From Oryzobacter telluris (GTDB taxonomy: Bacteria; Actinomycetota; Actinomycetes; Actinomycetales; Dermatophilaceae), in the NCBI RefSeq assembly GCF_043099285.1, contig NZ_CP170723.1, forward strand, positions 2,108,001-2,172,000: DNA of 64,000 bases, read 5' to 3'. Below, one piece after another: positions 8,391 to 17,573 of this stretch (positions are counted from its first letter, which is position 1; every line of letters begins with the position of its first letter). The notes beneath the pieces are model-generated. The model saw only the letters and a list, made by a program, of their open reading frames with translations, ran no database searches and was not told where the DNA came from. The translations under genes were made by a program, and so were the position numbers.

Positions 8391-10175
8391 TCAGCGGGTG
8401 GCGAACTCGGGGGTGTCGAGGACGAGCGCCACGACGTAGGGCAGGCGCCAGCCGAGCACCGCGTCGGTCGGCTTCAGGGCGGTCGCGGCGGTCTTGTCGA
8501 GGAAGGCGCACACGGCGTCGCGCTTGGCCGTGGCCAGCGGCGCGAACAGCAGGCGGGTGGCGAGGGCGTCGACGAGCGCGCCGTACGTGGTGGGCAGGGT
8601 GGCGGGGAGCAGGGTCCGGAACGCGGGGTACGTGGCCTTCGCGGCGGTGTCGGTCGACATCCAGCCCTGGGCCATGTGCCAGTTCCAGCGCCCCAGCGTG
8701 GCGCCGGTCCCCGCCCAGGCGGCGGCGACGTCGGGGTAGCCGTTCGGGGCGGGCCACGCCATCGGGGCCTGACCCGCGTTGCGGGCGTACCAGACCAGGT
8801 CGCTGAGCCAGCCCCTGGTGTTCGAGCCCGGGGTGACGCCGAGGATCCGTGCCGTGGAGACCATGTCCTCCAGCGGGCGCTTGGTCTTCTGGCCGGTGGA
8901 GGCGGCGAACTCCGCCGAGGTGAGCAGCGCCCGCAGCACCGGGGCGATGCGGGTGTCGTTGTCGAGGTACACCTGCGCGAGCCGGTCGACGAGGGTCGGG
9001 GGCGGGGTGTCGGCGACGAAGCGCACGGCGAGCTTGGTCGCGAGGCGGCGGGCCGTCTTCGGGTGCCGGGCGAGGTAGGTGAGGTAGGCCTCGCCCACCC
9101 CCTCGCCGTAGGCGGAGGTGTTCGCGTGGGACCAGCCCATGATGCTCAGCGCCCCGACGTGGTGGCGGATCTGGCGGTAGTAGTACTCGCCCGACTCGCG
9201 GTCGCTCGACATCCCGGTGAGGGCGAGGGCCGAGCGGCGGATGTCGGACTCGAGGTAGCCGCCGTCGACGCCGACCGTGTGCAGCTCGAGGACCTCGCGG
9301 CCGTAGTTCTCGTTCGGGGCGCGCTTGGAGGAGGAGGCGTTGTCGAGCTGGGCCAGCATCGCCGGGTGCTTGGCGCTGGCCACGAGCATGTCGGCGTAGC
9401 GCCCGAGGGCGTACTTGCGGATGACGTCGGCCTGGTAGCGGTGGACGCTGTCCCACGACTCCGCCCAGGGCGCCGTGACGACGAGGTGGTTGGTCCAGAA
9501 CTCGACCATCACCTCGAGCAGCTGCCGCCTCGACCAGATGGCGCGGCCCACCGTCGCCTCGATGGCGGCGTAGCCGAGGTCCCCCGTGCTGTCGGGGTAG
9601 TACGTGTCGTGGACGCCCCAGATGGGCAGGTCGAGGACCGGCCAGAGGGAGGCCGCGAGCGAGTCCATCGCCGTGTCGGCGACCGTGCTCGGGGAGAGCT
9701 GGGCGTCGATCCAGGCCGTCGAGCCCACCGAGCGGATCTCGGCCACCAGCTCGGGGGTCGCGCCGAAGGAGGCGCGGCGGGCCAGGTGCAGCGCGTGGGA
9801 GGCGGAGGTCGGCGTCGCGGGGGTGGTGGGTGACGGGCTCGGGGTGGGGGTCGGCGTGGTCGTCCCGGCGGCCACGCGGGCGGCGACGGTGGTGCGGGTG
9901 CCCGACGAGCGGGCGGGTGCCGGGCCGGGGACGGCGGCGCGGGGCTGGTAGGCGGCGTCGACGGCGGCGGCCTTGGGCGCGGCCGTGGACACCGGGACGT
10001 CGGCGGCCACCATCGCGCTGCGGGGCGCGACCGGCGCCTCGACGACCGTGGTGGTGCTCTGGCCGGCCGTGGCGGCCGCGGAGGCGGCGACCTTCGGGTC
10101 GGGGGTCACGCTTCCCACGGCGGACGCCAGGGCGGCGCCCGCGGCGGAGCGACGGGAGAGTGCGGCAGGGGACAC
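8391..10175 (-). CDS. DUF1800 protein, probably Tat-exported
   Basis: A 594-residue DUF1800 family protein, the usual partner of DUF1501. The N-terminus has a paired arginine before a hydrophobic Ala/Gly stretch (LSRRSAAGAALASAVGS), consistent with Tat export. A low-complexity Thr/Pro/Ser linker (near residues 117-130) precedes the conserved HALHLARRASFGATPEL domain start. Other family motifs are MVEFWTNHLVVT, NENYGREVLELHTVGVDGGY and KTARRLATKLAVRFV. The GTG start at 10175 directly abuts GAGGA, an unusually short spacing, so the true start may differ by a few codons. Confidence 0.88.
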   Translation of the reverse strand: MSPAALSRRSAAGAALASAVGSVTPDPKVAASAAATAGQSTTTVVEAPVAPRSAMVAADVPVSTAAPKAAAVDAAYQPRAAVPGPAPARSSGTRTTVAARVAAGTTTPTPTPSPSPTTPATPTSASHALHLARRASFGATPELVAEIRSVGSTAWIDAQLSPSTVADTAMDSLAASLWPVLDLPIWGVHDTYYPDSTGDLGYAAIEATVGRAIWSRRQLLEVMVEFWTNHLVVTAPWAESWDSVHRYQADVIRKYALGRYADMLVASAKHPAMLAQLDNASSSKRAPNENYGREVLELHTVGVDGGYLESDIRRSALALTGMSSDRESGEYYYRQIRHHVGALSIMGWSHANTSAYGEGVGEAYLTYLARHPKTARRLATKLAVRFVADTPPPTLVDRLAQVYLDNDTRIAPVLRALLTSAEFAASTGQKTKRPLEDMVSTARILGVTPGSNTRGWLSDLVWYARNAGQAPMAWPAPNGYPDVAAAWAGTGATLGRWNWHMAQGWMSTDTAAKATYPAFRTLLPATLPTTYGALVDALATRLLFAPLATAKRDAVCAFLDKTAATALKPTDAVLGWRLPYVVALVLDTPEFATR

Positions 10176-10260
10176 TCCTCGATGGTCCCCGCAGCCCAGG
10201 GGCCGGGCGTCAACCGTTCAGCCACAGCCCCATCCGCCCAACGGGCCGCGAAACGGCGTT

Positions 10261-10278
10261 CTTGACCGTCCCTTGACC
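10261..10278. repeat. Direct heptamer repeat, possible operator
   Basis: CTTGACC occurs at 10261-10267 and again at 10272-10278, so the copies are 11 bases apart, one helical turn. The site lies 86 bases upstream of the DUF1800 start and downstream of the thioesterase stop. It could be an operator for the DUF1800-DUF1501 operon or chance. Confidence 0.3.
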
Positions 10279-10321
10279 AAGCGGTGGTGAGGCCCTGACC
10301 GGAAGGGCTCGGATGGCCTCC

Positions 10322-10786
10322 TCAGGCTCCCGGGGCCGCGTCGCGGATCAGGCAGGTGATCCGGCTCGTGCAGACCCGCTTGCCGTCCTCGTCGGTGACG
10401 ACGACCTCGTAGCAGGCGAGGGTGCGCCCCAGGCTGAGCGGTACCGCCGTGCCAGTGACCAGGCCGCTGCGCGCCGCGCGGTGGTGGGTGGCGTTGATGT
10501 CGAGGCCGACGACCGCCTTGCCCGGCCCGGCGTGCAGGGCCGCACCGATGGAACCGAGGGTCTCGGCGAGGACCACCGACGCACCGCCGTGGAGGAGGCC
10601 GTACGGCTGGGTGTTGCCCTCGACGGGCATCGTCGCGACGAGCCGGTCCGCGGTCGCCTCGAGCACCTCGATCCCCATCCGGTGCATCAGCGAGTCCGGG
10701 TTCATCGCCTTCAGCGCGGCCACGCCGGCCATGAGGTCGGGGGAGGGCGAGTGGGTGGGGTCCGGGGCGGCAGGGGTGTCGGTCAT
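10322..10786 (-). CDS. Hotdog-fold thioesterase (PaaI type)
   Basis: A 154-residue single hotdog domain protein of the PaaI/HGG group, predicted to hydrolyse acyl-CoA or aryl-CoA thioesters. The catalytic signature is LLHGGASVVLAETLGSIGA, followed by VGLDINATHHRAAR and the closing strand CTSRITCLIRD. The ATG start at 10786 is only 19 bases from the start of the divergent polA, so the polA promoter element overlaps its first codons. Confidence 0.9.
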   Translation of the reverse strand: MTDTPAAPDPTHSPSPDLMAGVAALKAMNPDSLMHRMGIEVLEATADRLVATMPVEGNTQPYGLLHGGASVVLAETLGSIGAALHAGPGKAVVGLDINATHHRAARSGLVTGTAVPLSLGRTLACYEVVVTDEDGKRVCTSRITCLIRDAAPGA

Positions 10787-10798
10787 GGTGGATAGGCT
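10777..10798 (+). promoter_or_regulatory. PafBC-type DNA-damage promoter of polA
   Basis: TGTCGGTC (10777-10784), then 8 bases, then -10 box TAGGCT (10793-10798), then 7 bases to the polA GTG. This matches the mycobacterial RecA-independent damage promoter pattern TGTCRGTG-N8-TAnnnT at seven of eight positions with exact spacing. The element lies in the first codons of the divergent thioesterase gene. Confidence 0.65.
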
Positions 10799-10805
10799 GC
10801 CACGC

Positions 10806-13481
10806 GTGAAGCTCCTCCTCCTCGACGGCCACTCGCTCGCCTACCGGGCCTTCTTCGCCCTCCCGGTCGAGAACTTCTCCACCAGCACCGGGCAGCACAC
10901 CAACGCCGTGTACGGCTTCACCTCGATGCTCATCAACGTCCTGCGCGACGAGGCGCCCACCCACGTGTGCGTGGCCTTCGACGTGTCGCGGCAGACCTTC
11001 CGGCTCGAGGAGTACGCCGAGTACAAGGCCGGGCGGAACAAGACGCCCACCGAGTTCACCGGCCAGCTGCCGCTGCTGCGCGAGGTCCTCGACGCGCTGC
11101 GGATCAAGCACGTCGGCATCGAGGGCTTCGAGGCCGACGACGTCATCGCGACCCTCACCAAGGAGGCGGTCACCGAGGGGGCCGAGGTCGTCATCTGCAC
11201 CGGCGACCGCGACGCCTTCCAGCTCGTCTCCGACCAGGTCAGCCTCATCTACCCCGTGCGGGGCGTCTCCGAGGTCTGGCGGATGGATCCCGCAGCGGTC
11301 GAGGAGAAGTACCTCGTCCCGCCGAACCGGTACAGCGACCTCGCGGCGCTCGTCGGCGAGTCCAGCGACAACCTCCCCGGCGTTCCCGGCGTCGGCCCGA
11401 AGACCGCGGCCAAGTGGCTCACCCAGTACGGCGACCTCACCGGCGTCGTGGCGCACGCCGACGAGATCAAGGGCAAGGCCGGCGAGAACCTGCGCGAGCA
11501 CCTCGACGGCGTGCTGCGCAACCGCCGCCTCAACCGCCTCGTCGACGACGTCGAGCTGCCGCTGCGCGTCGCCGACCTCGAGCGCCACAGCTGGGACCGC
11601 GAGGAGGTGCACCGGGTCTTCGACGGGCTCGAGTTCCGGGTGCTGCGCGACCGGCTGTTCCAGACCTTCGACGTCGAGTCCGACGAGGTCGAGGGTGGTT
11701 TCGACGTCGGCGACGAGGTGTTCGGCGCGGGTGACCTCGCCGTGCGCTTCGGCGACGGTGCCGCCGGCCGCACGGTGCCGCACGGCGTCGTCGTCGTGGG
11801 CCGGTACCGGGGCGGGTCGGGCGACGCCGGGGCCGTCGCCCTCGCGGGCGCCGACGGCGCCACCGGCTACCTCGACCTCACCGCCCTCACGCCGGAGCAG
11901 GACGCCGCCCTCGCCGCGTGGCTCGCCGACCCCGACGCCCCCAAGGTGCTCCACGACGCCAAGGAGCAGCTCCAGGCGCTGTCCACCCGCGGCCTCGAGG
12001 TGCGCGGCGTCACGAGCGACACCGCCCTGGCCGCCTACCTCGTGCGGCCCGACCAGCGCTCCTACGACCTCGAGGACCTCGTCGTGCGCCACCTGGGCCG
12101 CGAGCTGCGGGCGGAGGCCGAGCAGGGCGACCAGGGGATGCTCGACTTCGCGGCCGACGACGACGCCGCCGAGCGCGACGCGATGGTCCGCGCGCGCGCG
12201 GTGCTCGAGCTGTCGGCGGTCCTCGCCGAGCGGCTCGAGGAGACGGGCGGCACCGAGCTGCTCGCCGACCTCGAGCTCCCCCTCGTCGACATCCTCGCGG
12301 TGATGGAGCGCACCGGCATCGCCGTCGACGAGGACGCCCTCACCGCCCTCGAGGCCGACTTCGGGGCCAAGATGCGCCAGGCGCAGGAGGACGCGTGGTC
12401 GGCCATCGAGCGCCGCGACGTCAACCTCGGCTCGCCCAAGCAGCTCCAGGAGGTCCTCTTCGACCAGCTGGGCATGCCGAAGACCAAGCGCACCAAGACC
12501 GGGTACACCACCGACGCCGACGCCCTGGCCGACCTCTTCGCCAAGACCGAGCACCCCTTCCTCGAGGCGCTGCTGCGGCACCGCGACACCTCGCGGCTAC
12601 GGGTCACGGTCGAGGGGCTCATCAAGTCGGTCGCTCCGGACCGCCGCATCCACACCACCTACATCCAGACGATCGCCGCCACCGGGCGGCTGTCGTCCAC
12701 CGACCCCAACCTGCAGAACGTGCCCATCCGCACCGAGGAGGGCCGCCGCATCCGCGAGGTCTTCGTCGTCGGCGAGGGCTACGAGTCGCTGATGTCGGCC
12801 GACTACAGCCAGATCGAGATGCGGATCATGGCGCACCTGTCCGGCGACGAGGGGCTCATCGAGGCCTTCCGCACCGGCGAGGACCTCCACCGGTTCGTGG
12901 GCGCGCGGGTGTTCGGGGTCGAGCCCGCCGACGTCACCGCCGAGATGCGCAGCAAGGTCAAGGCGATGAGCTACGGGCTGGCGTACGGGCTCTCCGCGTT
13001 CGGCCTGTCCAAGCAGCTGACGATCTCCACCGGCGAGGCCCAGGGCCTCATGGACGAGTACTTCGCCCGGTTCGGCGGGGTCCGCGACTACCTGCGCGAG
13101 GTCGTCGCCGAGGCCCGCGCCACCGGGTACACGGCCACGATGCTCGGCCGGCGCCGCTACCTCCCCGACCTCATGAGCGACAACCGCCAGCGCCGCGAGG
13201 GCGCCGAGCGGATGGCCCTCAACGCGCCCATCCAGGGGTCCGCGGCCGACATCATCAAGCTCGCGATGAAGGGCGTCGACACCGCGCTGCGGTCCGAGGA
13301 CCTCCGCTCGCGGATGCTGCTCCAGGTGCACGACGAGCTCGTCCTCGAGGTCGCGGCGGGGGAGCGGGAGGCCGTGGAGGCCCTCGTCCGGCGTGAGATG
13401 GGCGCGGCGCTCGACCTCGGCGAGGTCCCCCTCGACGTCAGCGTCGGGGTCGGCCGCTCCTGGCACGACGCCGCCCACTGA
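10806..13481 (+). CDS. polA: DNA polymerase I
   Basis: DNA polymerase I, 891 residues, which removes primers and fills excision-repair gaps. The N-terminal 5' nuclease domain (about 1-300) starts LLLDGHSLAYRAFFALP and includes GFEADDVIATL and GDRDAFQLV. The middle exonuclease-like domain lacks the acidic metal-binding residues of a proofreading site, as in other actinobacterial PolA. The polymerase domain shows motif A SADYSQIEMRIMAHLSGD, motif B RSKVKAMSYGLAYGLS and motif C LQVHDELVLEV. The GTG at 10806 is preferred because TAGGCT lies 7 bases upstream; an in-frame ATG at 10785 would overlap the promoter. Confidence 0.96.
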   Translation: MKLLLLDGHSLAYRAFFALPVENFSTSTGQHTNAVYGFTSMLINVLRDEAPTHVCVAFDVSRQTFRLEEYAEYKAGRNKTPTEFTGQLPLLREVLDALRIKHVGIEGFEADDVIATLTKEAVTEGAEVVICTGDRDAFQLVSDQVSLIYPVRGVSEVWRMDPAAVEEKYLVPPNRYSDLAALVGESSDNLPGVPGVGPKTAAKWLTQYGDLTGVVAHADEIKGKAGENLREHLDGVLRNRRLNRLVDDVELPLRVADLERHSWDREEVHRVFDGLEFRVLRDRLFQTFDVESDEVEGGFDVGDEVFGAGDLAVRFGDGAAGRTVPHGVVVVGRYRGGSGDAGAVALAGADGATGYLDLTALTPEQDAALAAWLADPDAPKVLHDAKEQLQALSTRGLEVRGVTSDTALAAYLVRPDQRSYDLEDLVVRHLGRELRAEAEQGDQGMLDFAADDDAAERDAMVRARAVLELSAVLAERLEETGGTELLADLELPLVDILAVMERTGIAVDEDALTALEADFGAKMRQAQEDAWSAIERRDVNLGSPKQLQEVLFDQLGMPKTKRTKTGYTTDADALADLFAKTEHPFLEALLRHRDTSRLRVTVEGLIKSVAPDRRIHTTYIQTIAATGRLSSTDPNLQNVPIRTEEGRRIREVFVVGEGYESLMSADYSQIEMRIMAHLSGDEGLIEAFRTGEDLHRFVGARVFGVEPADVTAEMRSKVKAMSYGLAYGLSAFGLSKQLTISTGEAQGLMDEYFARFGGVRDYLREVVAEARATGYTATMLGRRRYLPDLMSDNRQRREGAERMALNAPIQGSAADIIKLAMKGVDTALRSEDLRSRMLLQVHDELVLEVAAGEREAVEALVRREMGAALDLGEVPLDVSVGVGRSWHDAAH

Positions 13482-13499
13482 CGGCGAGCCCCCGCGGGT

Positions 13500-14822
13500 T
13501 CAGCGGACCGCCGGCTGCTCGGGTGACGACGTGTCCTCGGCCAGCGCCGGCTCCACCGGCGGAGGAGCCGGCGCGTCCCCCCGTGGGGTGACCACCAGGA
13601 GGTGCACGCCGAGGACGAGGAGCAGCACCACGTCGACGCCCAGCTTGACGAGCAACAGGCCGCTGGCGGAGTCGACGAGCGGGGCCAGTGCCGCCGTCGC
13701 CGCGAGGGCCACCCAGAGCGAGATGACGGCGCGCGGGTGGCGCTGCGCGAGGGCGCTGTAGACGAGCAGCTGCACCATCGCCAGGACCGTGCCGAGCGCG
13801 GCGAAGAGCGGCAGCGACGGCTCCACCGGGGCGTACGCGGGGCCGCCGACGAAGGCCAGGGCGAGCCCCGACACCAGCGCGACGACGGAGGCGGCGACCA
13901 CCCCGAGCGCGAGGATCGCGCCCAGCCCGAGGACGTGGGTGCGCCGGCCGCCGTGCGACCGGGCCATCGCCGGGAACAGGACGATGACGACGAACTGCGG
14001 GAGGAAGAGCATCGCCTTGGTGAGGACCAGCCCGGCCGCGTAGTGGCCGGCCGGGACGTCGTCCAGCAGGGCGCGGGCGAGCAGCACGTCGATGTTGGAG
14101 ACGGCGAAGAAGGCGAGCAGGGCGTGGGCGCTGTGCGCCACCTCGCGCCCGACGCCGCCTCGCTCCCACGTGCGCCACGAGGACGCGGGCTCGGCCCCCA
14201 CCGGTGGTCGCGTCGACGTCCGCGCCGGGTGGCGCAGGGCGATCCCGGCCACGACGACCGGGACGACGGCACCGATCGCCACCCCCACGAGCGCCGAGGC
14301 GGCGGACCGGTCGACGAGGAGGGCGAGACCGCCGGCGGCGAGCCGGGCCACGCCCATCGCGGCGTAGACCGCCGCGAGCGGCAGCCACCGCTGCTCGCCC
14401 TGGAGGATGCCGGCCTGCCCGCCCATGAGGGTGAGGAAGCCCGCCGCCACCGCCATCGAGACCGCGCCGACGGGCGAGTCCAGTCGCAGCCCGGCGCTGA
14501 CGAGGGGGGTCGCGAGGAGGGACACGACCGTGACGCCGACGGCGCAGGCCGCGGTCGCGCGCAGGACCGTGCGCTCGATCCGGTGGCGGTCACCCGGGGC
14601 GGTCGACACCCGGCGCGCCCCGGTGGCCTGCAGGGCGAGCGAGACGACGTTGACGACGATGAGCGCGCCGAGGACCGAGGAGAACTGGCCGAACTGGTCG
14701 GGGCCGAGGATCCGGGCCGTCGCGAGGGTGAGCCCGTAGGTCGTGACGTTCATGACGGCGATCGCGCCGGCGACGACGGCTCCGCCGACGACACCCGCAC
14801 CGTTCCGGTCCGCACTGGCCAC
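13500..14822 (-). CDS. Flippase-like polysaccharide export membrane protein
   Basis: A 440-residue membrane protein with about twelve hydrophobic segments, of the oligosaccharide flippase/MATE-like superfamily. The N-terminus AGAIAVMNVTTYGLTLATARILGPDQFGQFSSVLG is the typical first two helices with the conserved LGPxxFG turn, followed by ARRV. It probably moves lipid-linked glycan units across the membrane, since the neighbouring genes encode glycosyltransferases. The C-terminal tail is acidic and Pro-rich. The GTG start follows a leaderless-type -10 box. It converges on polA with 18 bases between the stops. Confidence 0.8.
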   Translation of the reverse strand: MASADRNGAGVVGGAVVAGAIAVMNVTTYGLTLATARILGPDQFGQFSSVLGALIVVNVVSLALQATGARRVSTAPGDRHRIERTVLRATAACAVGVTVVSLLATPLVSAGLRLDSPVGAVSMAVAAGFLTLMGGQAGILQGEQRWLPLAAVYAAMGVARLAAGGLALLVDRSAASALVGVAIGAVVPVVVAGIALRHPARTSTRPPVGAEPASSWRTWERGGVGREVAHSAHALLAFFAVSNIDVLLARALLDDVPAGHYAAGLVLTKAMLFLPQFVVIVLFPAMARSHGGRRTHVLGLGAILALGVVAASVVALVSGLALAFVGGPAYAPVEPSLPLFAALGTVLAMVQLLVYSALAQRHPRAVISLWVALAATAALAPLVDSASGLLLVKLGVDVVLLLVLGVHLLVVTPRGDAPAPPPVEPALAEDTSSPEQPAVR

Positions 14823-14828
14823 CGGCGA

Positions 14829-14834
14829 AAGTTA
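14829..14834 (-). promoter_or_regulatory. Leaderless-type -10 box of the flippase gene
   Basis: On the minus strand TAACTT is followed by six bases and the GTG start at 14822. Confidence 0.45.
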
Positions 14835-14881
14835 CCACCTGGTAGGACGGGCCCGCGGTGGGTCGGGCCGGGGTCCCGGTG

Positions 14882-15607
14882 TCAGTACGGGTCGTAGGAG
14901 TCGGCGTGGCCGAGCCGACGGGCGACGGCTCGCAGGCGGAGGCGCAGCAGGACCTTGACGACGACGTTGCGGGCGAACCACGGCAGCTCGGTGACCAGCC
15001 GGAGCCGGTCGCGCAGGGTGGGCGGGGCCACGACGAACCGGGCCAGCGACCCGGTGCGACCGGTGTAGCGCAGCCGGGATGAGGGCAGGGCGTGGAGCAG
15101 GAGCCCGAGGGTCACGCCGACGGAGGAGAACGCGTCGTGCACGAGGACCGTCCCACCGCCCCGGACGTGGTCGACCCAGCGCAGGTCGTCGCCGACGGTG
15201 AGGACGTCGTGCTTGCCGTCGACGTAGACGACGTCGACGGGACCGGACCAGCCCGCGCGGGCCGCCCGGCTCGTCGTCACGCGCAGGTGCACCCGGTCGG
15301 TGACGTCGAAGCGCCGCACGGTCGCCTCGAAGGCCTCGCGCACCGACGGCCCGGCGAAGAGGCGAGCGGTGACGAAGGGGTCCACGGCGGTGACCCGGAC
15401 GTCGGTCCGGGCCGACGCGAGGACCACGGTCGAGCGCCCGTGGTGGCTGCCCACCTCGACGACGACCGGGTGGGCCGGGGCCGCGGCGACGGCGTCCCAG
15501 AGGTCGACGGCCTGGGCGAGGGTGAGCCATCCGGGGACCGCGTCGAGGTCGGGCCACAGCTCGCGCAGGCCCTCGGGCGGGGTGGGGTCGCGGTGGTCGG
15601 CCTCCAC
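14882..15607 (-). CDS. Class I SAM-dependent methyltransferase
   Basis: A 241-residue methyltransferase of the Methyltransf_24 type often found in glycan clusters. The SAM-binding motif I is VVVEVGSHHGRSTVVLA, with the acidic VTAVDPF at the end of strand 2, and the motif DVVYVDGKHD characteristic of this group, followed by GGGTVLVHDAF. The substrate is unknown; glycan or lipid-linked sugar is likely from context. The GTG start has AGGAGG 9 bases upstream. It lies upstream of the flippase on the same strand, 59 bases away. Confidence 0.85.
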   Translation of the reverse strand: MEADHRDPTPPEGLRELWPDLDAVPGWLTLAQAVDLWDAVAAAPAHPVVVEVGSHHGRSTVVLASARTDVRVTAVDPFVTARLFAGPSVREAFEATVRRFDVTDRVHLRVTTSRAARAGWSGPVDVVYVDGKHDVLTVGDDLRWVDHVRGGGTVLVHDAFSSVGVTLGLLLHALPSSRLRYTGRTGSLARFVVAPPTLRDRLRLVTELPWFARNVVVKVLLRLRLRAVARRLGHADSYDPY

Positions 15608-15669
15608 GGCGGCTGACCTCCTGCGGTCTAGGGTGTGCTCGACCGCGCCAGCATAGGGAGATCAGCGTC

Positions 15670-17412
15670 GTGACCGACGACCGGGAGGTGCGTCCCCAGC
15701 GGCGCGTGGAGGTCCTCCTCGACCTGTGGGTGCTCGTGCCCGTGGTCGTCCTGTGCTGGCCGTTGCTGGTCCGTGGCGGCTACCCGTTCTCGCGGGACCT
15801 CGTCTTCACCCCGCACCTCCCGCTGCGTCCCGAGGCGCTGGGCCTGGGCACCGGGTCACCGCGCGCGGCACCCCTCGACGCTGTGGTGGCGGTCCTCTCC
15901 ACCGTCGTCGACGGCGCCGTCCTCGGGCGAGTGGCCGTCGTCCTCGTCCTCGCGGCGGCCGGCTGGGCGGCGCACCGCGTGGTCCGCGGGCTGGGCACCC
16001 CGGCACGCGTGCTCGCCGGCGCCCTCGCCGTGTGGAACCCGTTCGTCGTCGAGAGGCTGGGTCTGGGCCAGTGGGCCCTGCTCGCCGGGTACGCCTCGCT
16101 GTTCGGGCTGGTCGCGGCACTCCGACCGCGGGATGAGCCCGGGCTCGGGCGGCTGGGTCGCGTCGCGCCCTGGCTCGCCCTCGGTGCGCTGACGCCGACG
16201 GGGGCCCTGCTCGTCGGCAGCGGGGTCGTGGTCCTCGGCGTGCGCAGGCGCAAGGACCTGCCACTGCTCGCCCTCGCCGCGCTCGTCCAGGTGCCGTGGT
16301 TGGCGCCGGCCCTGCTCGGAGGGGCCAGCGGGGTCTCGGACCCGGCGGCCGTCGCGGCCTTCGCGGCACGGTCCGAGCGCACCGGGCCCGCCGTCCTCTC
16401 GCTGCTCGGCCTCGGCGGGATCTGGGACGGGCAGAGCGTCCCGGGCAGCCGGGCCGGGTGGCTCGGGCACGTCACCACGGTCCTCGTCGTGGTCGTCCTC
16501 GCGGCGTCGGCCCGGCGGGGTCGCGGGTCGTTACCGGCACCCTCGCTGTGGGTGTGGGGGACCGGTGCGTTCGTCGTGGCCGGTCTGACCACCGTCGGGC
16601 CGGTCGCCGACGTCGTGGCGGGTCTCACCGGGGCCGTGCCGGGTCTCGGCCTCCTGCGCGACGGCCAGAAGTGCCTGGCCCCCTTCGTCGTCCTCGTCGT
16701 CGTCGCCGCGGCCGTCGCGTCCGACCGGGCGCTGGTGACGGTGCGGCGCCGTGCCGCGGTCCTCGCCCCGACCGCCCTGCTGCTCGTGGTCGTGGCGCCG
16801 TTCGTCGTCCTCCCGGATGCCACCGTCGTCGTGCACCGGGTGCTCCGCCCGGTCGAGTACCCCGCCGAGCTGTCGCGCGCAGCCGAGGTCGTGGCGCGCG
16901 ACCCCGGGCTCCTCGCGTCCGCTCCCTGGCGCCTGTACCGCCACTACGCCTGGGCGGGCCCGTACGCCACCTACGACCCGGCGTCGCGCTGGTTCGACAC
17001 CCGCGTCGTCACCTCCGACGACCTCGTCCTCGGCGACCGCGTCGTCGCCGGCGAGGACCCGCTGGCCGCCGCCGTCGCTGCCGTCCTGGCACGCCCGGGG
17101 ACGGCGACGGCCGCGGAGCTGGCGGGTCTCGGGGTGCAGTGGGTCCTCGTCGCGCGCGACGACCCCGGCGCCCCGGCCCTGCTCGCGGCGCTGACCGGGA
17201 CCTCCGGGGTCGTACCCGCTGTCGACGATCCGGCGCTGGCGCTGCTGCGCCTTCCCGCACCGGATGCGGGGGCCGCGGCGTCCCTCGTCGTGCCCGGCTG
17301 GCAGGTGGTGTCGGTCGCCGTGGTGGACGTCACCGTGGCGCTCGTCCTGCTCGTCGTGTCGCTCGCGGGAAGCACCCGTGGACGGCGTGAACGCTCTGTT
17401 ACTGTTGCGTAG
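15670..17412 (+). CDS. GT-C type membrane glycosyltransferase-like protein
   Basis: A 580-residue integral membrane protein with about eleven membrane helices and a soluble C-terminal part. The segments GYPFSRDLVFTPH, RAAPLDAVVAVLS and WNPFVVERLGLGQWALLAGY resemble the catalytic half of AftD-type alpha-(1->3)-arabinofuranosyltransferases and related actinobacterial GT-C proteins; it is much shorter than mycobacterial AftD. The acidic Asp in SRDLVF is a candidate catalytic residue of the first periplasmic loop. A GGGAG ribosome site lies about 9 bases before the GTG. The small membrane protein at 17433 follows after 20 bases, a pairing also known for mycobacterial aftD. Donor and acceptor are unknown. 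Confidence 0.7.
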   Translation: MTDDREVRPQRRVEVLLDLWVLVPVVVLCWPLLVRGGYPFSRDLVFTPHLPLRPEALGLGTGSPRAAPLDAVVAVLSTVVDGAVLGRVAVVLVLAAAGWAAHRVVRGLGTPARVLAGALAVWNPFVVERLGLGQWALLAGYASLFGLVAALRPRDEPGLGRLGRVAPWLALGALTPTGALLVGSGVVVLGVRRRKDLPLLALAALVQVPWLAPALLGGASGVSDPAAVAAFAARSERTGPAVLSLLGLGGIWDGQSVPGSRAGWLGHVTTVLVVVVLAASARRGRGSLPAPSLWVWGTGAFVVAGLTTVGPVADVVAGLTGAVPGLGLLRDGQKCLAPFVVLVVVAAAVASDRALVTVRRRAAVLAPTALLLVVVAPFVVLPDATVVVHRVLRPVEYPAELSRAAEVVARDPGLLASAPWRLYRHYAWAGPYATYDPASRWFDTRVVTSDDLVLGDRVVAGEDPLAAAVAAVLARPGTATAAELAGLGVQWVLVARDDPGAPALLAALTGTSGVVPAVDDPALALLRLPAPDAGAAASLVVPGWQVVSVAVVDVTVALVLLVVSLAGSTRGRRERSVTVA

Positions 17413-17432
17413 CCCGCTCCAGGAAGGACGTC

Positions 17433-17573
17433 ATGATCAGCAACATCGTCGCCCCGGCCATCGCCGGGGTCGTGCTCGCCACGGTGGCGCTCTTCGGCCT
17501 GGTCTCCTCGCAGACCGCCGCGCCCGACAAGAACCCTGCCAGCCAGGAGATCATCGTCTACGGCGACCGCTGA
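17433..17573 (+). CDS. DUF2613-like small membrane protein
   Basis: A 46-residue protein beginning MISNIVAPAIAGVVL, with one membrane helix (about residues 5-26) and a short polar tail ending QEIIVYGDR, probably outside the membrane. Size, single helix and position right after an AftD-like gene recall DUF2613, whose mycobacterial member sits beside aftD. GGAAGG lies 6 bases before the ATG, and the spacing to the upstream gene is 20 bases, so the two are cotranscribed. Its last 23 bases overlap the 3' end of the convergent GT4 gene. It may be a stabilising subunit of the GT-C enzyme; that is inference. Confidence 0.72.
   Translation: MISNIVAPAIAGVVLATVALFGLVSSQTAAPDKNPASQEIIVYGDR

Noticed and set aside
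10218..12581. A 787-codon open frame antisense to polA
   Set aside because: Shadow of polA and the thioesterase; low-complexity, no motif, no start signal.
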